Assembly: GCA_021160705.1 (NCBI GenBank)
Contig: JAGHBZ010000234.1
Coordinates: 1-8,121 of the forward strand
DNA from: Candidatus Sumerlaeota bacterium
Lineage (GTDB): Bacteria; Sumerlaeota; Sumerlaeia; MWCT01; JAGHBZ01
Length of the DNA stretch: 8,121 nt
Direction: 5' to 3'
Both the position numbers and the translations under genes were made by a program. Below are positions 1-6,477 of the stretch, one piece after another (position 1 is the stretch's first letter; each line of letters opens with the position of its first letter). The notes under the pieces were generated by a model, which saw only the letters and a program-made list of their open reading frames with translations, was not told the DNA's origin and ran no database searches.

Positions 1-104
1 ATATATGTAGGAGCGGCGTGATATAGCGTGAAAAATCGGTATGAGGGGGAGTGGGAAAGCTTATCTTGGCAGGATAGACAAAAAATCACCAAAAACCCTC
101 GTTA

Positions 105-119
105 CATCTCATAGAGATG
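105..119. repeat. short perfect inverted repeat
   Basis: CATCTC (105-110), a 3-base ATA spacer and GAGATG (114-119) form a perfect 6-bp stem. It stands alone with no following T run on either strand, so it is not a standard terminator. It could be a protein-binding palindrome or chance. Confidence 0.3.
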
Positions 120-202
120 ACCCGAAACCACATCCCTGTAAAAACAGAACCTTCAACACCCAATTGTCGGACAGCCTCTCAGACCTCATTTTCACTAAAG
201 TT

Positions 203-416
203 CAAGATTTGCTTTTAAGTACATTTGTAGTCTTAATTTCTCCTTCTGATTGGAGGAAAAAATCTTACTATTTAAGAGCTATGCTGGACTCCTGGATTCC
301 TTATTAATATTCTTTTCTCTATAAGGAGACAAGGAAGTCAGGAGATGATAACCTTTCCTTACGCATCATCCTTCTTGCTCTTTAGAATTCCGTGGCAGGG
401 TCTGTGGTAGCGTTGG
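203..416 (+). repeat. dispersed repeat, copy 1
   Basis: This stretch aligns by eye with 6158-6379 in the same orientation. A block of 22 bases is identical (291-312 against 6252-6273), beginning CCTGGATTCCTTAT. A second shared block, TCTTTAGAAT, lies at 379-388 against 6341-6350, followed in both by TGGCA. The spacing between block starts is 88 bases here and 89 in copy 2, so the copies are colinear over their length rather than sharing only one motif. The 52 bases ending at position 300 match copy 2 without gaps at about 71%. No transposase is present and no target-site duplication is evident. It could be a MITE-like or other intergenic repeat; outer ends are approximate. Confidence 0.7.
289..344. 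repeat. hairpin within repeat copy 1 (two alternative folds)
   Basis: The conserved left arm CCTGGATTCCTTAT (291-304) can pair with ATAAGGAGACAAGG (321-334) across a 16-base loop, with 11 of 14 Watson-Crick pairs and one G-T wobble. The same left arm can instead pair further out: CTCCTG (289-294) with CAGGAG (339-344) and TTCCTT (297-302) with AAGGAA (331-336), 12 perfect pairs around a 2x2 internal loop. The folds are mutually exclusive. The element lies beyond the 3' end of the minus-strand exported-protein gene but about 220 bases away. Confidence 0.5.
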
Positions 417-562
417 TTTTTTGCTTATCTTTATACCCCCACGATAAATCAAGGGGTTAACGAGAAGGTGATGTCTTACCTTATCACGAAATCATACAAT
501 TCCATAAAATTTACCTGATGACTGGGCTAAGAAGGATTAAATAAAGGATTATGCGAAAATTT

Positions 563-1783
563 TTACTTTGTTTTAAGTTTGGCGAGAATTGACTCCCAGT
601 TATCAAGTTTTCCGACAATAGCCCGAGCAGTCTCACGACCAGTCTGGTCAATCAGGATTAATGTTGGCACTTTGAAGACGCTATATTGTTGGGCGAGGGT
701 GCCACCCTGAAGTTGGTTTACATCAATTTTCACAAGGGTATATTTTCTCAGGAAGGATTGAGCAGAGGGGTTAGTAGCAAAGATTTTCTCCAGTTGCCTG
801 GTAATCTGAAGCCTGGGTGCCTGGAAATAAAGAAGTCTTTGAGTATTAACATAAGGGGACTTAGTAAAGGCAGTCCGATAATCCAGCCAGACAAATGAGG
901 AGGCTCCACCCACCGGTAGCGGCGTAGGACGCAAGGTTAAGCCCGGGGCAGAGGTTCTCCAGCTACTGGCATAAGGGGAATCAGGTAATGGCACATCCTG
1001 AGGAGTCCATTGGATGCTGAGGTTATCCACAAAACATTGGTAAGTATTCTTCTTATCAGCGAGCATAATTCCCACCTGAAGTTTGCGTAACGATGGTTCC
1101 TCAAGAGGGGAGAATCTGGGTTCAAAGCCATCCACATAACACCGAATCCGAGAAGTGCCTTCAAAGACAATAGCAAAACGATGCCAGCCCGGACGGGGTA
1201 GAGTCTTTGGGAATTGGGTATCAAATTTAAAGACCCTGGCAGTTGGCTCACTCATAATGACATGCGAGAAATAGACCATCTTGTTCAACGTTATGCCAAA
1301 CCGATAAAACGACTGTGGAGTGTGTTCTCCTGGGGGTAAGGGTTCCATAGCCAGCACGGCAAGACTTGGAAGGATTTCATTAGATGGTGGTAAAAAGAAA
1401 TCTGCCTGAAAAAGAGCCCGTCCAGCTCTGCCGAGCGCATCACGGTTTAAAATCACACCAGTTGCCAGTCCAGAAATCCAGACTTCAGGAGCAACCTTTA
1501 ATAACAATCCGTATCTACCGGTTTCTGAGCCAGCGATACCACTTCGGAAGACTGGTGGCATTCCTGAGACCAAGTTGAAGTCTACCACACTCACCGTTTT
1601 TTGGAAAAACTCCCCGAGTGGAGTTGAGCCTGCTGGCAATTTGCCATCTTCAAAGTTTGCCCAGTAGTAGACCTGATACTGCGCAAGTGACGTGTTGACC
1701 AAAAGACTAAAGAGAAAAAGCAAGAAAAAAATAAGCAATATATTGTTTGCCGGTATCCAAACGGTTCGCTCCAAGTTCCGCAT
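563..1783 (-). CDS. exported protein: lectin-like beta domain plus cysteine-less thioredoxin-like domain
   Basis: A 406-residue protein predicted to be exported. Residues 1-35 look like a signal peptide: RT/R-containing start, hydrophobic core about 14-30 (ILLIFFLLFLFSLLV), probable cleavage near TSLA-Q at 34/35. Residues 36-260 are beta-rich and resemble a LamG/concanavalin-like jelly roll: opening YWANFEDGKLP (40-50), central GWHRFAIVFEG and CYVDGFEP (199-222), closing CFVDNLSIQW (250-259). A proline-rich linker (about 261-297) leads to a thioredoxin-like domain, about 298-405, with LLYFQAP (317-323), the cis-proline motif KVPTLILID (371-379) and a terminal helix. The active-site CxxC is absent: Leu325 and Thr328 occupy the cysteine positions. 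Its only cysteines are 215 and 250, in the lectin-like part. A redox role is therefore unlikely; binding or scaffolding is inference. The start is supported by AAAGGAG seven bases upstream. It lies 72 bases downstream of the glycosyltransferase gene on the same strand and may share its transcript. Confidence 0.85.
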   Translation of the reverse strand: MRNLERTVWIPANNILLIFFLLFLFSLLVNTSLAQYQVYYWANFEDGKLPAGSTPLGEFFQKTVSVVDFNLVSGMPPVFRSGIAGSETGRYGLLLKVAPEVWISGLATGVILNRDALGRAGRALFQADFFLPPSNEILPSLAVLAMEPLPPGEHTPQSFYRFGITLNKMVYFSHVIMSEPTARVFKFDTQFPKTLPRPGWHRFAIVFEGTSRIRCYVDGFEPRFSPLEEPSLRKLQVGIMLADKKNTYQCFVDNLSIQWTPQDVPLPDSPYASSWRTSAPGLTLRPTPLPVGGASSFVWLDYRTAFTKSPYVNTQRLLYFQAPRLQITRQLEKIFATNPSAQSFLRKYTLVKIDVNQLQGGTLAQQYSVFKVPTLILIDQTGRETARAIVGKLDNWESILAKLKTK

Positions 1784-1790
1784 TCCATAA

Positions 1791-1797
1791 CTCCTTT
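1791..1797 (-). promoter_or_regulatory. ribosome binding site of exported-protein gene
   Basis: On the minus strand this reads AAAGGAG, with seven bases before the ATG at 1783. It fixes the start of the 406-residue protein; a nearer upstream ATG in the spacer is out of frame. Confidence 0.7.
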
Positions 1798-1855
1798 CTC
1801 TCTAAAATCTAAGTCCACTATGGTGAGAAATAGGTCTAAGAATCAAGCTTTTTAT

Positions 1856-4183
1856 TTATCCAGTCGGTTCGGGAATGCCCTTATCTGTATACACAAATTG
1901 ATAGAGCACATTCCTGCCAGCGCGAAACACAGGGACTAATATTTTTTGATTCCGAATCCAGCGATGGTGACCTAACTTCTTCACCACAGGGTGTTTGTCT
2001 TCCATTGGGACATAAAGATAGTAGTGAATATTCATAGATTTTAATTGGCGAAGTTTCTCAGCATCCTTCAGCCCATAGAGCTGTTGAATTTCCCAGTCAT
2101 CAAGGTGAATAAATGTGATTGATGGGTCATAAACAAGCATTCTATTCTCGTGAGTAAGCAATTTTTTGCCTTTTAAGTGAGTGTTTACGTATCGCCACAT
2201 ATCTACATCTTTGCCGTACTGTAATCTATAGAACATCTGTTCTGGGATACAGGGATTTCTAAGTGCGACCAGCTCGCTTTGCGCTACTTTTCTGCCAGCA
2301 AATTCCGCAATCCCGGTAAACTTAAATCCCATCAGACTCATTGCTATACCCGGAATTATCCCAATGTACAGACAAAATAGAATTGGAATAATCTTAACTC
2401 CCCTACCCCATAATAGTTTTAGCACCAGAGCACTGAATATCGCCACTGGTACCAGAATCGGCACAATATGATAAAGATAAATGTCTGAAATGCAATAGTG
2501 ATAAAAGAGCAAGAACATAAAAATGTAGGTATTAATTATAAGAAAACTATGAGTGTGTTTTCGGGTAGAGGAAGGGAATAAATGAATAAGTCCGACTATC
2601 TCCAGAAGTGCAATCAAGAATCCAGCTACACCAAACCCCATAAATACAGGAGCAAGTTTCCAGCTATGTTGCCAGGTGACAAAAAACACCCAGCTATACC
2701 GTAATTTTTCCCAGAGCCCCTTCCCGAATTTGCCGATGCCATCGCCATTAATGTACCATTCATTGAAGCAAGATTTAAGTACCTCTGGATTGATATTCTT
2801 GCCTCCAAGGATGTGTGGGAAAAATGCATAGAAAGGATTTCCTGTAACCACTATATTTCTGACATACCAGACCAGGGAGACAATTATGGCAATTATTAAC
2901 AGGCAAATAAATCGTCGTGAACTCAATAGATTCTTCAGCGTCGGATGATATTGATTCCTGGTTAGTGGCAATGTAGCGGGCTGAAACATCGTAGTATTCT
3001 GCTTTTCGGCTCTCCAGTGTGCTACCACAAGCACCACTGCCCAACCCAACCATAAATACCACATCAGATAGTTGAGATGAACTGCCCCGGCGCAAATTAC
3101 CGTCATCATCACCAGATAGCCCCATAACCGGGTGTCTATATACAACAGAGCAAGATATAAAAACGCGGAAGTAAACAGCAAAGCTATGGCGTAATCAGAA
3201 GCAAAAGTAAAATAAGCAATTCCATAAGGCACACTGCGAAACAATAATGTAGAGAGTGCGGCTATTAACCCCACTCCTGTGAGGCGAGCCACTGTATGGT
3301 AGACCAGAATTGTGGCAATAAGTCCGGCTACCGGGGGTATCAGTTGAGAGAACGAGTTTGCCCATTTCCCTGCGAGTGTTGACATTGTTGCTCCTAATAG
3401 TGGGAAAAGATGTGGATAGTTAGCACCTAAACCGAGTCCTACCTGTGCAACTACTTTCACAGGGAATTTATGCTGGAGAAATGTCATTCGCCCGTAGCCC
3501 ATATAATAAATCAATGCGTCCCAGTACGTCTCTGGATATAATAGGGCGTGGTAAAAGTTCAGAACTACGATTAGCCCGATGACGAACATTACAGTGTAGT
3601 AGATAACGAGCCCGATTTTAGAAGAAGGCATCTGCACTCTGGATTTTAGTTCCTCATGGGCAAAAAATAAATATCCCCTGCGAAATAACACCACATCGCT
3701 ACGCTGGGGTGCACCGTGCATAGGTGAATGCTGATGCCTTATTGAGAAATATCCGAATAGCGCAATGAATACAACAAACATTAAAGCGACTACCCCCTGG
3801 TATAGGAGACCAAATATAGCAAGTAATTCAAAGGGGATAGTGAGGATTGCAATGCCCAGTACCAATGCGAGGGCGAACTCAATCACCCGGGGGAAATACA
3901 CATCCAGGCAACGGAGAAATAAATAACCCACTATTCCGTATAGACAAAGTATTGCCAGCCCAAGCAGTATATCGTGCGCTGGACAGTTATCGAGCCAGAA
4001 ATGCCACGGGGCAAATAAATACTGAAAAAGGCTAAAAAGCACCTTGTTTTTCTCTGTAAAAATGCTGATATTTATAAGTAGCCATACAATAACACTAAGG
4101 GTTATAAAAAACAGGGTTGGAGAGAAGGAGTGAGGGTTATATAATATTTGTAGTTTCTTTTTTTTCTGAGTTTGGTTTATCAT
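1856..4183 (-). CDS. GT-C-type membrane glycosyltransferase (GT39/ArnT-like)
   Basis: A 775-residue integral membrane protein, probably transferring sugars from a polyprenyl-phosphate donor on the outer face of the cytoplasmic membrane. The N-terminus is a short lysine-rich tail (KKKK, 7-10), followed by many hydrophobic segments (about 22-42, 72-92, 101-147, 190-210, 283-316, 327-390, 425-443, 511-535, 547-620), probably 13 or more spans. After an early span comes an outward loop with YPETYWDALIYYMGYGRM (216-233). Asp222 is the candidate catalytic acid of the GT-C fold. NYPHLFPLLGA (255-265) and RNIVVTGNPFYAFFP (442-456) are motifs I recognise from bacterial GT39-like proteins. A soluble C-terminal domain, about 655-775, contains VDMWRYVNTHL and YYLYVPMEDKHP, as in that family. 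The acceptor and sugar cannot be read from sequence. No good Shine-Dalgarno precedes this ATG (TCTCTTGAA before it), so the start is less certain, though it keeps the first span intact. It is divergent from the DUF1015 gene. Confidence 0.8.
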   Translation of the reverse strand: MINQTQKKKKLQILYNPHSFSPTLFFITLSVIVWLLINISIFTEKNKVLFSLFQYLFAPWHFWLDNCPAHDILLGLAILCLYGIVGYLFLRCLDVYFPRVIEFALALVLGIAILTIPFELLAIFGLLYQGVVALMFVVFIALFGYFSIRHQHSPMHGAPQRSDVVLFRRGYLFFAHEELKSRVQMPSSKIGLVIYYTVMFVIGLIVVLNFYHALLYPETYWDALIYYMGYGRMTFLQHKFPVKVVAQVGLGLGANYPHLFPLLGATMSTLAGKWANSFSQLIPPVAGLIATILVYHTVARLTGVGLIAALSTLLFRSVPYGIAYFTFASDYAIALLFTSAFLYLALLYIDTRLWGYLVMMTVICAGAVHLNYLMWYLWLGWAVVLVVAHWRAEKQNTTMFQPATLPLTRNQYHPTLKNLLSSRRFICLLIIAIIVSLVWYVRNIVVTGNPFYAFFPHILGGKNINPEVLKSCFNEWYINGDGIGKFGKGLWEKLRYSWVFFVTWQHSWKLAPVFMGFGVAGFLIALLEIVGLIHLFPSSTRKHTHSFLIINTYIFMFLLFYHYCISDIYLYHIVPILVPVAIFSALVLKLLWGRGVKIIPILFCLYIGIIPGIAMSLMGFKFTGIAEFAGRKVAQSELVALRNPCIPEQMFYRLQYGKDVDMWRYVNTHLKGKKLLTHENRMLVYDPSITFIHLDDWEIQQLYGLKDAEKLRQLKSMNIHYYLYVPMEDKHPVVKKLGHHRWIRNQKILVPVFRAGRNVLYQFVYTDKGIPEPTG

Positions 4184-4215
4184 TTCAAGAGATTATTTCA
4201 CATTTGTTTTGAAAT

Positions 4216-4245
4216 CTTATATTGTTTCTACTAAGGTCTTATCAA
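4216..4245 (-). promoter_or_regulatory. candidate promoter for glycosyltransferase gene
   Basis: On the minus strand, TTGATA (4240-4245) is followed after 18 bases by TATAAG (4216-4221), a fair sigma70-type pair. It would start transcription about 25 bases before the ATG at 4183. In such an AT-rich spacer, chance matches are common. Confidence 0.4.
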
Positions 4246-4270
4246 TACATTTTTGTCGTCAAATAAAGCT

Positions 4271-4288
4271 TTACCTATATTACCTATA
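4271..4288 (+). repeat. tandem direct repeat TTACCTATA x2
   Basis: Two adjacent perfect copies of TTACCTATA (4271-4279 and 4280-4288) lie in the divergent spacer. The second overlaps a TATAAT at 4285-4290. It could be a regulator's half-sites or simple slippage in AT-rich DNA. Confidence 0.5.
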
Positions 4289-4317
4289 ATGTGATTAAAT
4301 TAATATTAGTTTAAATG

Positions 4318-4326
4318 TGGTATAAA
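4318..4326 (+). promoter_or_regulatory. candidate extended -10 for DUF1015 gene
   Basis: TGGTATAAA fits an extended -10 (TGn plus TATAAA) and would place the transcript start about 19 bases before the ATG at 4352. No good -35 is seen. A TATAAT at 4285-4290 is an alternative, also without a convincing -35 at the right distance. Confidence 0.35.
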
Positions 4327-4351
4327 AATTCTAGCTTTATAGGGATGCAAA

Positions 4352-5695
4352 ATGGTAGCAGTAAAGCCTTTTCGTGGTACACGCTACAATCTACAATTGA
4401 TAGAAGACCCGGGGCTTGTGATGGCGCCCCCTTATGATATTATAACCCCTGAAGTGCAAGAGTATTGTTACAACCTGCATCCGTTTAATGTAATCCGCTT
4501 GATTCAGGGTAAAGAGTTCCCCGGGGACGATGAGTATAATAACAAGTATACGCGTGCTGCCAGTTATTTGAACTCCTGGAAAAGAGACGGAATTCTGGTA
4601 GATGATATGAAACGAAGCATCTATTTCTACGAACAGGAATTCACGGGACTGGACGGACAACGACGCACACGTAGAGGGTTCTTCGCGCTTGTAAAACTGG
4701 AAGAATATAAATCACGGAAAATTTTCGCCCACGAGACCACACAGGCTAAACCTAAAGCTGACCGACTGAAACTTATGCGTACCACACGCTCAAATCTTTG
4801 TCCGATATTTGTGCTCTACCCGGATGCTAAAAATGAGTCTGAAGAGATTTTTGACCAGGTGATGAATACACGTCCCTGGCAGGAGTTCTATGATAAAGAT
4901 GGAGTACAGCATAAGTTATGGGTGGTGAGCAAAAAGAAAATCATTGAGCGAATCTGTACATTTATGAGCGATAAAAAGTTGATTATAGCCGATGGACACC
5001 ACCGCTATGAAACTGCGCTGAATTACCAGCGAGAGATGCGAGAAATCACAGGTCTTACAGATGGGGAACAGCCCTTTGATTACATAATGATGTTTCTAAG
5101 TAGCCTTGACAGTGAGGGACTGGTCATTTTACCCACTCACCGAATCCTGCAACCGGAACTGAATAGAGATGTTAACATTCCAGAGGTACTTGAGGAGCTC
5201 TCCAGACATTTTGAGATTACCGAGAAAAAAAGAAAATTTAGTGACCCGGATGCCCTATCAAAAGAAATCAACGAGACACTGGAGACAATAGGAGCAAAAC
5301 GGATGGCATTTGCAATGCTTCTTCCAGGGAATCGCTTGTTCTATTTAGTGCTGAAACCGGATGTTGATGTTGACGAGTTGATTGACGACGATGTTAGTAA
5401 AGATTTGAAATCTCTGGATGTAGTGGTACTTCATCGTTATATCATTGCCCAGGTGTGGATTGGCAACCCCGAAGTTGAGATTGAAGACGACGATTTAACT
5501 TATACCTGTGATTTAAAAGAAGTTATTAATCAGGTTCGTTCACGGCGAGCCTGTGCGGGATTTGTATTATGTCCGCCCAAGCTTTCAACAATCAAAAAAA
5601 TTGTCTTGAAAGGTGAGTTAATGCCACCAAAGTCCACGTATTTCCATCCAAAGATAATCTCTGGATTGGTAATGCGTGATATGACCCTATGTTGA
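4352..5695 (+). CDS. DUF1015 family protein (COG4198)
   Basis: A 447-residue soluble protein that matches the uncharacterised DUF1015 family along its full length. Recognisable motifs in order are VKPFRGTRY (4-12), APPYDIITPE (25-34), HPFNVIRLI (43-51), RRGFFALVKLEEY (107-119), HETT with KADRLKLMR (127-143), IADGHHRYETALNY (212-225), and the characteristic C-terminal end MPPKSTYFHPKIISGLV (424-440). The GHHRYETA segment resembles the GxHRxxA motif of the ParB/sulfiredoxin superfamily, whose members include the archaeal free-serine kinase SerK; family members are, from memory, often neighbours of serA/serC in other bacteria. A serine- or phosphate-related role is thus a hypothesis only, and no serine genes lie in this window. 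An acidic stretch (337-350) and a second (375-381) are notable but may be loops. The start is supported by AGGG at 4341-4344, seven bases before the ATG, and by the family-typical N-terminus. The HU gene follows after 82 bases on the same strand. Confidence 0.85.
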   Translation: MVAVKPFRGTRYNLQLIEDPGLVMAPPYDIITPEVQEYCYNLHPFNVIRLIQGKEFPGDDEYNNKYTRAASYLNSWKRDGILVDDMKRSIYFYEQEFTGLDGQRRTRRGFFALVKLEEYKSRKIFAHETTQAKPKADRLKLMRTTRSNLCPIFVLYPDAKNESEEIFDQVMNTRPWQEFYDKDGVQHKLWVVSKKKIIERICTFMSDKKLIIADGHHRYETALNYQREMREITGLTDGEQPFDYIMMFLSSLDSEGLVILPTHRILQPELNRDVNIPEVLEELSRHFEITEKKRKFSDPDALSKEINETLETIGAKRMAFAMLLPGNRLFYLVLKPDVDVDELIDDDVSKDLKSLDVVVLHRYIIAQVWIGNPEVEIEDDDLTYTCDLKEVINQVRSRRACAGFVLCPPKLSTIKKIVLKGELMPPKSTYFHPKIISGLVMRDMTLC

Positions 5696-5729
5696 TTCTT
5701 TAAAAAAATACTTGAATTGAGTTTCCTCA

Positions 5730-5758
5730 TTGGTTAATTAGTAGATTTGATTTATATT
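5730..5758 (+). promoter_or_regulatory. candidate promoter for HU gene
   Basis: TTGGTT (5730-5735) and TATATT (5753-5758) are separated by 17 bases, a fair -10 with a weak -35. Transcription would start near 5765, leaving a very short leader that still includes the GGAGGAG site. An overlapping alternative is TTGAAT (5712-5717), 17 bases, TAATTA. An own promoter would fit the abundant expression usual for HU proteins. Confidence 0.4.
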
Positions 5759-5766
5759 TTCACATC

Positions 5767-5773
5767 GGAGGAG
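5767..5773 (+). promoter_or_regulatory. strong ribosome binding site of HU gene
   Basis: GGAGGAG followed by CAAC and the ATG at 5778. This is the strongest plus-strand Shine-Dalgarno in the window and fixes the start. Confidence 0.75.
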
Positions 5774-5777
5774 CAAC

Positions 5778-6044
5778 ATGATAAAGTTAGATATTGCCCA
5801 CAAAATTGCTGAATCCTTGCATATAAAAGACAAAGAAGCAATGAAGATTGTAACCGAGATTATTACTGCTATCAGGGAAACAGTGGTTAAATATGGAAGG
5901 TTAGAAATACGGAATTTTGGCGTTTTTCAGATAAAAGAACGCAAATCAAAAATCGGCAGAAATCCCAAAACTAAAGTGGAATACCCAATTCCTCGCCGAC
6001 GTGTGGTGACCTTCAAACCAGGCAAAGACATCAGAACAGTATAA
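5778..6044 (+). CDS. HU/IHF family nucleoid DNA-binding protein
   Basis: An 88-residue protein of the usual length for HU/IHF, which dimerises and bends DNA in the minor groove. Residues 1-40 form the two-helix dimerisation region (IAHKIAESLHIKDKEAMKIV and on). RLEIRNFGVFQIKER (41-55) is the conserved beta strand with the NFGVF turn. KIGRNPKTK (58-66) is the DNA-binding arm, with Pro63 in the RNP position that inserts between base pairs. RRRVVTFKPGKDIR (73-86) is the conserved end. From sequence alone I cannot decide between HU homodimer and an IHF-like subunit. It follows the DUF1015 gene by 82 bases and may be read partly from that promoter, but it has its own strong RBS and a candidate promoter. 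The stop is a TAA followed at once by an in-frame TAA and TGA. It is convergent with enolase. Confidence 0.95.
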   Translation: MIKLDIAHKIAESLHIKDKEAMKIVTEIITAIRETVVKYGRLEIRNFGVFQIKERKSKIGRNPKTKVEYPIPRRRVVTFKPGKDIRTV

Positions 6045-6157
6045 TAATGACTGGATACCTTTTGCTTTTATTCCATAGTTTTCCTTACAGAAAATCCTTG
6101 AATAATCTCAAGAAGAACAAAGATACCGATTGCAAATTATACTGCCTTTGCAAATGG

Positions 6158-6379
6158 CTCTAAATTTGCTTTATTGCAAGTACATCGTGGTATTAATTTT
6201 CCCTTTCTGATTGAAGCTAAAATCCTCATTATTTCAGCCTTATCCTGCTCGCCTGGATTCCTTATTAATATTCCTCTCTTCTATAAGGAAACCAGGAAGC
6301 GGAGGAGATGACGACATTTCCCTACACACCACCTATTCGGTCTTTAGAATCGCCTGGCAAGGAGCTGTGGCAGAGCTGG
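6158..6379 (+). repeat. dispersed repeat, copy 2
   Basis: The partner of the repeat at 203-416, in the same orientation and about 6 kb away. Shared landmarks, in order, are ATTTGCTTT, AAGTACAT, TTCTGATTG, the identical 22-base block at 6252-6273, ATAAGGA (6283-6289), GGAGATGA (6304-6311), TCTTTAGAAT (6341-6350) and TGGCA (6355-6359). Overall similarity by eye is roughly 70-80% with only short gaps. Neither copy holds an open frame that is conserved between them, so it looks like a non-coding mobile or structural repeat. The ends are approximate. Confidence 0.7.
6252..6296. repeat. hairpin core of repeat copy 2
   Basis: CCTGGATTCCTTAT (6252-6265) and ATAAGGAAACCAGG (6283-6296) are inverted repeats with 13 of 14 positions paired, one A-A mismatch, and a 17-base loop. 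The left arm is identical in copy 1. The stem works on either strand and sits between converging genes. It lacks a following T run, so a terminator role is possible but not shown. Confidence 0.65.
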
Positions 6380-6477
6380 CGTGCTTCTATTTTGTGGCAA
6401 AGAATACTACCCACCTCATTGCTAAATAATCGTCTTATCCACAGACTCTATTTTTGCAACCGAGTAAATTAAATTAA

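Larger units (their letters stand above)
1..562. other. non-coding region, left end of window
   Basis: No convincing gene lies here. An open frame at 41-307 on the plus strand has no Shine-Dalgarno sequence before its ATG, a low-complexity hydrophilic product, and its 3' third lies inside a dispersed repeat that recurs in another non-coding spacer, so I do not call it. The stretch contains a short perfect hairpin (105-119) and the first repeat copy (about 203-416). It ends at the stop codon of the minus-strand exported-protein gene, so part of it is that gene's 3' flank. I see no strong intrinsic terminator for that gene between 480 and 562. Confidence 0.6.
6045..6477. other. convergent spacer between HU and enolase genes
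   Basis: 433 bases with no convincing gene. An open frame at 6211-6429 is rejected because most of it is the dispersed repeat and it lacks a ribosome binding site. The main content is repeat copy 2 (about 6158-6379) with its 14-bp hairpin, which lies between two converging genes and could end or stabilise transcripts from either side. No classical GC-rich stem with a T run is seen for HU or enolase. Confidence 0.6.

Noticed and set aside
41..307. Open frame of 88 codons on the plus strand near the left end
   Set aside because: No ribosome binding site, no recognisable family, and its 3' third is the dispersed repeat; the frame is not conserved in copy 2.
203..416. Insertion sequence remnant
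   Set aside because: No transposase similarity in any frame, no terminal inverted repeats at the outer ends and no target duplication visible; kept only as a repeat.
424..464. Hairpin with ACCCC/GGGGT arms in 435-457 as terminator of the exported-protein gene
   Set aside because: Only five pairs with a long loop and no T run, and it lies more than 100 bases beyond the stop codon.
686..1578. Open frames overlapping the exported-protein gene on both strands
   Set aside because: No RBS or family features; the 406-codon frame with signal peptide and domain motifs explains the region.
6252..6296. Bidirectional rho-independent terminator for HU and enolase
   Set aside because: The stem is AT-rich at its top, has a 17-base loop and no adjoining T run on either strand, so it is recorded as a hairpin rather than a terminator.
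6211..6429. Open frame of 72 codons on the plus strand between HU and enolase
   Set aside because: Mostly repeat sequence, no ribosome binding site, and it does not match the frame open in copy 1.
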